DNA of 10,522 bases. It comes from an uncultured Clostridia bacterium. Lineage in GTDB: Bacteria; Bacillota; Clostridia; Christensenellales; Aristaeellaceae. Under the pieces are notes generated by a model. That model searched no databases. It saw nothing but the letters and a program-made list of their open reading frames with translations, and was not told the DNA's origin. Below, piece after piece: positions 1-4,945 of this stretch (position 1 is the stretch's first letter; each line of letters starts with the position of its first letter). Made by a program: the position numbers and the translations under genes. Location: positions 1 to 10,522 of the forward strand of contig CAKTYE010000080.1 in assembly GCA_934631985.1 (NCBI GenBank). The letters are read 5' to 3'.

Positions 1-438
1 AAAGGCAGGAAGATGTTGCGGCGATTCGGGACAGCGTGCGGTCGCAGATCGGGTATGACTGCCTTGTCACGCCGTATGAAGGAGGATGTGCCGCTTGCAC
101 CGCTGTCAAGCATTATAAGCAGCATTGAAGATGAAATACAAAAAGGTCATATTCGGAACGTATACGCCCTGCGTCTTGGGTATGGTTGCTATATTACAAA
201 TGAGTCTCCCGAAACATATGTGCTTTATCCGACATGGATATGCGATTGCGATTATATAGGCGATCCGAAAGAGAAAATAAACGTAAGTGCATACAATATC
301 GAAAAGGACTTTAATAAAAAATACTCTTTTAAGACGCTTGTAATCAATGCTCAGACAGGAAAAATGGATGATCCATATCTTTCAAAAAAAGAACAGATAT
401 TCTGTCCGACGATTATCACATGGGAGGATACACAATGA
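1..438 (+). pseudogene. 3' end of a disrupted gene of an uncharacterised (DUF6034-like?) secreted family
   Basis: The gene enters from the left edge. From 3 to about 100 the sensible reading is the frame starting at base 3 (QEDVAAIRDSVRSQIGY, then DCLVTPYEGG), which stops at 126-128. From about 90 to the stop at 436-438 the sensible reading is the frame starting at base 1 (PLAPLSSIISSIEDEI, LRLGYGCYI, LVINAQTGKMDDP). The alternative upstream reading in that second frame is arginine-rich and unconvincing, so one continuous protein needs a frame change near the GGAGGA run at 86-91. From memory, full members of this family have many more residues between the two blocks, so an internal deletion is likely as well. 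The block ending in NAQTG recalls a Clostridia-restricted family of unknown function; the name is a guess. Its stop overlaps the ATG of the next gene (ATGA at 435-438), which suggests an originally coupled tandem pair. A simple alternative is a sequencing indel. Confidence 0.6.
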
Positions 439-805
439 GAAAAATAACATTTTTGTTCTGTGTTTTGATGATTGTGCCGACGCTGGCATTGGCAAGCGGC
501 GACATGGTGTCCATTTCCGAACTGTGCCAACAGGTTGAAGCTATGGGGCGGTGGACAAAGACCTACGAAGCGCATGGGCGGACGATTGAGGTAGATGTGC
601 CGATCATTGTGCCGGAAGTGAATGAATTTCCTGTTTTTTCGGTTGAACCATATTATGCGGTATACGAGCAGCGTTTAGAGTCCGCGACGCTGAAGGTCAT
701 TGAAATTGCAAATATAGTGGGCTATGAGAATCAGGGAAATTTGCCAAGGTTTTTGCAGAAGTTTATGGCGTTCCTCCGTTAGAATTCCGCAGACTTTCGA
801 AGTGA
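435..805 (+). pseudogene. Truncated, frame-broken secreted protein, tandem paralogue of the upstream gene
   Basis: The start is ATG 435, preceded by GGGAGG at 421-426. The product opens with a signal peptide: MRK, then a hydrophobic stretch ITFLFCVLMIVPTLALA, with likely cleavage after ALA. The mature part has a block TYEAHGRTIEVDVPIIVPEV that I associate with the N-terminal part of the same clostridial family as the gene upstream. The 0 frame stops at 780-782 after a basic, unlikely tail. At the heptamer GGGAAAT (734-740) a -1 shift opens a sensible continuation (GKFAKVFAEVYGVPPLEF, then RRLSK) ending at TGA 803-805. Even so, the product is only about 123 residues, far shorter than I would expect, and nothing recognisable follows before the next promoter. 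I read it as a broken paralogue. A sequencing error or true -1 frameshifting cannot be excluded. Its function is unknown; secretion is the only supported property. Confidence 0.6.
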
Positions 806-922
806 GCCAAAAGTATCTCTGGAATCACGGCGACTTCGCTTATGCAGTTGGTGGTCTGCGTCATGTGAACGCCGTTAAAGCGCAGCGTGACAGCGAAATT
901 TTCTTTCGATTTTTCGTTGTCT
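806..922. other. Gene-free spacer with an imperfect inverted repeat
   Basis: No credible gene lies between the broken reading frames and the transporter promoter. The clearest structure is a 10-bp stem, GACAGCGAAA (889-898) with TTTCGTTGTC (912-921), containing one G-T pair and a 13-nt pyrimidine-rich loop. A shorter stem CTGCG/CGCAG (856-860 and 881-885) sits before it. The stem may be a weak terminator for the upstream genes, but no clean T-run follows. Confidence 0.35.
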
Positions 923-939
923 GTTGCTATGGCAACGGA
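920..939. promoter_or_regulatory. Predicted Crp/Fnr-type activator site (copy A)
   Basis: The core palindrome GTTGC-TATG-GCAAC is at 923-936, a 5-4-5 arrangement like the Fnr-class consensus TTGAT-N4-ATCAA. It is centred at 929.5, about 41 bp before the predicted transcription start, the classical class II activator position. Nearly the same site (GTTGTTACGGCAAC) occurs at 8915-8928, next to a Crp/Fnr regulator gene. The sequence can also be drawn as an RNA hairpin, but it lies upstream of the predicted start, so a DNA operator is the better reading. Confidence 0.65.
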
Positions 940-965
940 CAGAGGCGTCGCTTATCCTATACAAT
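936..965 (+). promoter_or_regulatory. Predicted activator-dependent promoter of the transporter operon
   Basis: The -10 is TATACA (958-963), or TACAAT (960-965) in the shifted register. The -35 position holds only CGGACA (936-941), a poor match, with a 16- or 18-nt spacer. The activator palindrome abuts the -35, which fits a promoter needing an activator. Transcription would start near 970-972, giving a leader of about 55 nt before the binding-protein gene. Confidence 0.55.
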
Positions 966-970
966 AGCAC

Positions 971-989
971 TTAGTTAGCTTTAACTAAC
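971..989. promoter_or_regulatory. Palindromic operator at the transcription start (copy A)
   Basis: The perfect inverted repeat TTAGTTA-GCTT-TAACTAA spans 971-988. Within it is GTTAG-CTTTAA-CTAAC (974-989), which matches the element on the minus strand at 8875-8860 at 14 of 16 positions. Lying over or just after the predicted start, it is placed for repression. The half-sites resemble iron- or manganese-sensing DtxR/MntR boxes, but the centre spacing differs from the DtxR consensus, so the repressor is unassigned. Confidence 0.6.
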
Positions 990-1025
990 TTCCAGCTTTA
1001 TTTCACATTTGGAAGGAGATTTCTC

Positions 1026-2099
1026 ATGAAGAAAATTCTGTCTCTGCTTTTGACGCTTCTCGTCCTCTGCATGGCCGGTTCTGCACTGGCTGATGGCACA
1101 CATACCGTCGTCGATCATGGCGGCAACGAGGTCGAGGTGCCGGATCACATCACCCGCGTGGTCATCGACCAGATTCCGATTCTTTCCACCTACATGTCCT
1201 ACTTCGGCGGCGAAGCCCCGTATATCGTCGGCTTCTGCGGCTCGTTCAAGACGACCATCTCCGAAACGGTGCTCAAAAACATCGCGCCGGAGCTGATGGA
1301 GACCGCCGACACCGTTTACGCGCAGAGCGACCTCAACATTGAAGAAATCATGAGGCTTGAGCCGGACGTTATTCTTTACAATGCGAATAATGCTTCCCAC
1401 GCCGAGATTCTCAAGGCCAGCGGCATTCCGTGCGTCGGCTTTGCGACTGTCGGTGCTTCCACCGAGGCCGACCCGATTGAGCGCTATGCTCAGTGGCTCA
1501 AGCTGCTTGAGGATGTGTTCGGCGAGTCTGGCAAGATGGATGCGTTCATCTCCGCAGGTGACGCGATTGTTGCCGATGTAGAGGCCCGCATCGCGACCGT
1601 GCCGGAGGATCAGCGCCCGACGGCGATGATCCTCTGGAAGTACGCCAACGGCGTGCCGATGGTTTCCGGTAAGGGGACGTTTGGCACCTACTGGCTCAAG
1701 CGTTTGGGCGTGACCGACGTGGTGGTTAAGGAAGCGAGCGGCTTTACGCAGGTCAACATGGAGCAGGTATACACCTGGGATCCCGATATCCTTTTCCTTG
1801 ATGGTCCGGGTCTGCTGAACCTCAAAACCGCCGATGTGCTCGGCAACAACGTCGAGGGCGCGGATTTCTCCACGCTGAACGCCGTCAAGAATGGCCGCGT
1901 CTATAACACGACGCTGGGCATGTGGAACTGGTTCACGCCGAACCCGGACGCGCCGCTGGTGCTTGCGTGGCTGGCCAGCCGCACCTATCCGGACGCGTTT
2001 GCCGATTATCCGCTGGAGGATACCATCCGCGAATATTACAAGACGTGGTACGGCTACGACGTGACCGACGACGAGCTGGTGCAGATGCTGGTGTACTGA
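1026..2099 (+). CDS. ABC transporter substrate-binding protein, Fe-siderophore/corrinoid/heme-type cluster
   Basis: This is a secreted substrate-binding protein of 357 residues that would capture a metal complex and deliver it to the permease and ATPase downstream. The start ATG 1026 follows AAGGAG (1013-1018) by 7 nt. Residues 1-22 form a signal peptide: MKK, a leucine-rich core, and a probable signal peptidase I site after SALA. There is no lipobox; the only cysteine there, in LVLCMAG, lacks the G/A/S before Cys. The mature part has the two-lobed class III layout: a VVDHGGNEVEVP opening, NIEEIMRLEPDVILY, FGTYWLKRLGV, VNMEQVYTWDPDILF, and a C-terminal helix region ending DELVQML. These blocks are typical of FepB/BtuF/MolA-like proteins, which carry ferric siderophores, heme, cobalamin, or molybdate/tungstate. 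The sequence alone does not choose among them. It is the first gene of a four-gene operon. Confidence 0.88.
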   Translation: MKKILSLLLTLLVLCMAGSALADGTHTVVDHGGNEVEVPDHITRVVIDQIPILSTYMSYFGGEAPYIVGFCGSFKTTISETVLKNIAPELMETADTVYAQSDLNIEEIMRLEPDVILYNANNASHAEILKASGIPCVGFATVGASTEADPIERYAQWLKLLEDVFGESGKMDAFISAGDAIVADVEARIATVPEDQRPTAMILWKYANGVPMVSGKGTFGTYWLKRLGVTDVVVKEASGFTQVNMEQVYTWDPDILFLDGPGLLNLKTADVLGNNVEGADFSTLNAVKNGRVYNTTLGMWNWFTPNPDAPLVLAWLASRTYPDAFADYPLEDTIREYYKTWYGYDVTDDELVQMLVY

Positions 2100-2103
2100 T
2101 TCC

Positions 2104-3132
2104 ATGAACGACACACCCTTCATTAAAAAAGGACGCTTCACGCTGCTTTCCGTTGTGCTGATGTTCCTTCTGCCCATCGCAACCGCGCTCATCTGCCTGT
2201 GTGTCGGGCGGATGAGCGTCCCTTTGGGCGATGTGCTCCGTGCGATTCAGAGCCTGTTCACCGGCGAAACCGCGGGTGCGCAGAATTACTCGATCATCGT
2301 CAATCTGCGCCTGCCGCGCATCTTGATGGCGATTGTCGTGGGCGCGGGGCTGACCTGTGCGGGCAACACCTATCAGGCGCTGTTTTCCAATCCTCTGGCC
2401 ACGCCGGATATTCTCGGCGTAACCAGCGGCACGTGCGTCGGCGCGATTTTAGCGATCATCCTCTCATGCAGCATCTTTCAAACACAGCTGATTGCGCTGG
2501 CTTTCGGCCTGCTTTCCGTCTGGCTCACGCTGAAAATTGCGGGAAAAAACAGCAATCGCTCGATGGTGTATCTTGTGCTGGCGGGCGTGATCGCTTCCTC
2601 GCTGTTCAACGCCGTCGGCTCGCTGCTCAAGTATACCGCCGACCCGCAGGATAAGCTGCCGGAAATCACCTATTGGCTGATGGGCAGCTTCACGGGCGCA
2701 AGCTACAAAAAAATTGCGGTCGGCTCGCCGCTGATTCTTTCCGGCATCGTGGTGATTTATCTGCTGCGCTGGCGGCTGAATATCCTTTCGCTCAGCGAGG
2801 ACGAGGCGAAAGCAAGCGGCATCAACCTGCCGCGCACGCGCCTGATTTTCATTCTGGCCTCCACCGTCATCACCGCGTCGGCGGTTTCGATGTGCGGTCA
2901 GGTCGGCTGGATCGGCCTGCTCATTCCGCACTGTGCCCGCATGCTCGTGGGCAGCAACAACCGATACGTCATCCCCGTCAGCCTGAGCCTAGGCGCAAGC
3001 TTCATGATCCTGATCGACACGCTTTCCCGAACCATCAGCATCATCGAGTTGCCGCTTTCCATCCTGACGGCCATCATCGGCGCGCCGGTCTTTATCACCC
3101 TTCTGAACAAAAACAGGAGCAATTTGCGATGA
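2104..3132 (+). CDS. FecCD-family ABC transporter permease
   Basis: This is a polytopic membrane protein of 342 residues, the usual length for the FecCD/BtuC family, with about nine or ten hydrophobic segments starting at LLSVVLMFLLPIATALICL. Family motifs are clear: GAGLTCAGNTYQALF followed by SNPLATPDILGV near residues 79-103, and GQVGWIGLLIPHCARML near residues 263-279, the cytoplasmic region that couples to the ATPase. A single gene implies a homodimeric channel. The start ATG 2104 lies 4 nt after the binding-protein stop with no good ribosome binding site, so translation probably depends on ribosomes finishing the upstream gene. The 3' end overlaps the ATPase start by 4 nt (ATGA at 3129-3132). 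Confidence 0.92.
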   Translation: MNDTPFIKKGRFTLLSVVLMFLLPIATALICLCVGRMSVPLGDVLRAIQSLFTGETAGAQNYSIIVNLRLPRILMAIVVGAGLTCAGNTYQALFSNPLATPDILGVTSGTCVGAILAIILSCSIFQTQLIALAFGLLSVWLTLKIAGKNSNRSMVYLVLAGVIASSLFNAVGSLLKYTADPQDKLPEITYWLMGSFTGASYKKIAVGSPLILSGIVVIYLLRWRLNILSLSEDEAKASGINLPRTRLIFILASTVITASAVSMCGQVGWIGLLIPHCARMLVGSNNRYVIPVSLSLGASFMILIDTLSRTISIIELPLSILTAIIGAPVFITLLNKNRSNLR

Positions 3133-3923
3133 TCCTTGAAGTCAAAGACGGCTGCTTCGGCTATTCCGGACAGCCTGTGATTCTCGACCATATCAACCTC
3201 GGCCTGGAAAAGGGGCACATTCTTGCCATCCTCGGCCCGAACGGCATCGGCAAAACGACGCTGCTCAAGTGCATGATCGGCCTTCTGCCGTGGAAGCGCG
3301 GGCAGACTTTGCTGAACGGACAGAACATCGCGAGGATGAAGCCTGCGGACATCTGGAAAACCATTTCCTATATTCCCCAGAGCCACGGCTTTGCGTTCTC
3401 CTATACCGGGCTTGAAATGGTCATGCTCGGCAGAAGCTCGCACATGGGCACGTTCCAGCAACCGGGCGCACGGGAAATTGAGATGGCCGAGCGCATGATG
3501 GAAAAGGTCGGCATCACCCGTCTGGCCTACAAGGATTGCAACCGCATGAGCGGCGGCGAGCTGCAAATGGTTCTGATCGCCCGCGCGCTCATCAACGAGC
3601 CGCAGCTGATTATTCTCGACGAGCCGGAAACGGGTCTGGATTTCCACAATCAGATTCTCGTACTGGACATGGTCAAGCGCCTGTCTCACGAGGAGGGGAT
3701 CAGCGCCATCATGAACACGCACTATCCGACCAACGCCATGTCCGTTTCGGACGAGGCCTTTATGATGAACCAGAAGGGGTATTTCTTCTACGGCCCGACG
3801 GCGGAGGTGCTGACAGAGGAAAACATCAGCCAATCCTTCGACGTGCGCGTGCTGGTCAGCGACCTGGTGGACAACGGACGGCACGTGCGCAGCATCATTC
3901 CCGTTGCGCTGACCGCGAACTGA
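3129..3923 (+). CDS. ABC transporter ATP-binding protein (FepC/BtuD type)
   Basis: This is a 264-residue cytoplasmic ATPase powering the importer. Visible motifs in order are Walker A GPNGIGKTT (about residues 37-45), Q-loop YIPQSH, signature MSGGE (the usual first Leu replaced by Met), Walker B LIILDEP with the D-loop following (ETGLDF), and the switch histidine in MNTHYP. All catalytic residues are present. The start ATG 3129 overlaps the permease stop in an ATGA arrangement, implying coupled translation and equal dosage. The open frame extends far upstream inside the permease gene, but that part is out-of-frame shadow without homology. The Q-loop and C-terminal region are of the FepC/BtuD class; this does not fix the substrate. 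Confidence 0.93.
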   Translation: MILEVKDGCFGYSGQPVILDHINLGLEKGHILAILGPNGIGKTTLLKCMIGLLPWKRGQTLLNGQNIARMKPADIWKTISYIPQSHGFAFSYTGLEMVMLGRSSHMGTFQQPGAREIEMAERMMEKVGITRLAYKDCNRMSGGELQMVLIARALINEPQLIILDEPETGLDFHNQILVLDMVKRLSHEEGISAIMNTHYPTNAMSVSDEAFMMNQKGYFFYGPTAEVLTEENISQSFDVRVLVSDLVDNGRHVRSIIPVALTAN

Positions 3924-3936
3924 CAGCGAGGTGCTT

Positions 3937-4575
3937 ATGACAGGTTCTTTTAAGGTTTCAGCCATGCGCCCCATCCGCGAGGGCATGACCATTTCACGCG
4001 GCGCAGGCGTGCGCGGCGTGACGTGGTTTTCGCTGGGCGCGGGCACGGACATCAGCCGCGAAAGCTATGACGTGCCGACGCTGTATCTCTGCGCCGAGGG
4101 GCGCGGCGAATTTCTGCTGGGCGGGGACGCGCAGAACGTGCCGCTTCTGCCCGACGAGCTGCTCATTGTTCCCGGAAAAACGCTTTGCGGCGTCAACAGC
4201 CCGGAGGGCGTTATCTATACCGAAATCATTGCTGAAAGGGAGATCATCATGAACAACGCGATTCACGCAGGCGAAGCGCTCAAGCTCGCCGACCTCATTG
4301 CCTACGAAGAAGGCAGCATCACCAACATGGATGTCGTTCACAACGACAAGATGAAATTTGTGCTTATGGCCTTTGACAAGGGCACGGGGCTTTCCGCGCA
4401 CCGTGCGCCGGGCAACGCCGTCATCACCGCGCTGGAAGGCAAAGCGGTCATCGGTTACGAAGGCAAGGATTATCCGCTCTCCGCGGGCGAGAGCTTCCGC
4501 TTTGACAAGAATGGCCTGCACAGCGTGACCGCCGACGGGCAGTTCAAGATGGCGCTTTTACTGGTGCTGGAATGA
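3937..4575 (+). CDS. Two-cupin domain protein, last gene of the transporter operon
   Basis: This is a soluble protein of 212 residues made of two cupin barrels. The N-terminal one spans about residues 20-100 (VPTLYLCAEGRGEFLLGG, then LLPDELLIVPGKTL), and the C-terminal one about residues 115-212 (GTGLSAHRAPGNAVITALEG, then GESFRFDKNGLHSV). The second barrel keeps histidines in both motifs (AHRAPG and LHSV) but has Arg at the second His of the usual HxH, so metal binding is plausible but may be altered. The first barrel lacks obvious metal ligands. ATG 3937 is chosen because GCGAGGTG (3926-3933) is its ribosome binding site; the alternative GTG at 3931 falls inside that site. It lies 13 nt after the ATPase stop and is almost certainly co-transcribed. 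A role in sensing or handling the imported ligand is possible, but its function is not known. Confidence 0.85.
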   Translation: MTGSFKVSAMRPIREGMTISRGAGVRGVTWFSLGAGTDISRESYDVPTLYLCAEGRGEFLLGGDAQNVPLLPDELLIVPGKTLCGVNSPEGVIYTEIIAEREIIMNNAIHAGEALKLADLIAYEEGSITNMDVVHNDKMKFVLMAFDKGTGLSAHRAPGNAVITALEGKAVIGYEGKDYPLSAGESFRFDKNGLHSVTADGQFKMALLLVLE

Positions 4576-4687
4576 CGGGGGACGAGGGGAGATGCTGAGG
4601 CTCTGCCTCAGACTCCGGCAGGAACCTGAGATTCCTGTACTTTCCACTTCTTGATTTCTGCGAAATCAAGGCAGATTATATGAAGAG
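4576..4687. other. Non-coding start of the intergenic region: three consecutive perfect hairpins
   Basis: Three perfect small hairpins follow the cupin gene: CTGAGGC/GCCTCAG (4595-4611, loop TCT), CAGGAA/TTCCTG (4619-4637, 7-nt loop), and CTTGATTTC/GAAATCAAG (4650-4670, loop TGC). None has a T-run. They may protect the mRNA end or belong to a dispersed short repeat. No coding region is visible in 4576-4945. Confidence 0.55.
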
Positions 4688-4722
4688 AGTCCTTTTCCTC
4701 CAATGGGGGAGAAGGACTTTTT
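4688..4722 (+). terminator. Rho-independent terminator of the transporter operon
   Basis: The stem AGTCCTTTTCCTCC pairs with GGGGAGAAGGACT (4706-4718) around a short AATG loop, with one A-C mismatch and one G-T pair, and ends in TTTTT (4718-4722). It sits about 110 nt after the cupin stop in the right orientation for the + strand operon. Confidence 0.8.
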
Positions 4723-4736
4723 CATCCACACAAAAA

Positions 4737-4763
4737 AATCGACTGTTTTGTAGACAGCCGATT
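4737..4763 (-). terminator. 27-nt hairpin, first copy; terminator on the minus strand
   Basis: The arms AATCGACTGT and ACAGCCGATT pair at 9 of 10 positions around TTTGTAG. The + strand has AAAAAAA just before it (4732-4738), so the minus-strand transcript would end in a U-run. The exact sequence recurs at 4886-4912. Confidence 0.65.
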
Positions 4764-4780
4764 CAGACTGTAGACAAAAA

Positions 4781-4809
4781 GCTATTCTCCCCCGCAGGGG
4801 GAGAATAGC
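4781..4809 (-). terminator. Strong terminator hairpin for the minus-strand activase gene
   Basis: This is a perfect 13-bp stem, GCTATTCTCCCCC with GGGGGAGAATAGC, around a GCA loop. On the minus strand it is followed by TTTTT (complement of 4776-4780). It is the most stable hairpin of the region and a good stop for transcripts of the giant gene. Confidence 0.75.
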
Positions 4810-4826
4810 CCTTTCCGTAAATAAAA

Positions 4827-4856
4827 GAATAGCTGAATTTCTTGATTTTGCTATTC
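4827..4856. repeat. Inverted repeat GAATAGC/GCTATTC
   Basis: The 7-bp arms (4827-4833 and 4850-4856) repeat the outer arm sequence of the terminator at 4781-4809, so one arm can in principle pair with either partner. No T-run follows. Confidence 0.5.
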
Positions 4857-4885
4857 AAGCCAAGTTTGCTTATGTCAACAAGCTG

Positions 4886-4912
4886 AATCGACTGTTTTGT
4901 AGACAGCCGATT
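4886..4912 (+). terminator. 27-nt hairpin, second copy; terminator on the + strand
   Basis: This is base-for-base identical to the hairpin at 4737-4763. Here it is followed by TTTTTT (4911-4916), making a + strand terminator that would stop read-through into the 3' end of the giant gene. Confidence 0.65.
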
Positions 4913-4945
4913 TTTTATGTGGATATGAGGATAACGAGTAGAGTA

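Noticed and set aside
889..940. Two mutually exclusive hairpins (889-921 and 919-940) suggesting an attenuator or riboswitch
   Set aside because: The predicted promoter -10 is at 958-965, so this region would not be in the operon transcript, and the second hairpin is better explained as the activator palindrome, which recurs at 8915-8928.
971..989. Firm assignment as a DtxR/IdeR iron box
   Set aside because: Half-sites are similar, but the DtxR consensus has GTTAG and CTAAC one base apart; here they are six apart, in both copies.
981..2192. 403-residue open frame on the minus strand opposite the binding-protein gene
   Set aside because: It is rich in Arg, His and Val with no recognisable domain, and it is the expected shadow of a GC-rich gene with clear family motifs on the + strand.
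2673..3128. N-terminal extension of the ATPase frame inside the permease gene
   Set aside because: This part is an out-of-frame reading of the permease; the real ATPase start is the ATG at 3129 overlapping the permease stop.
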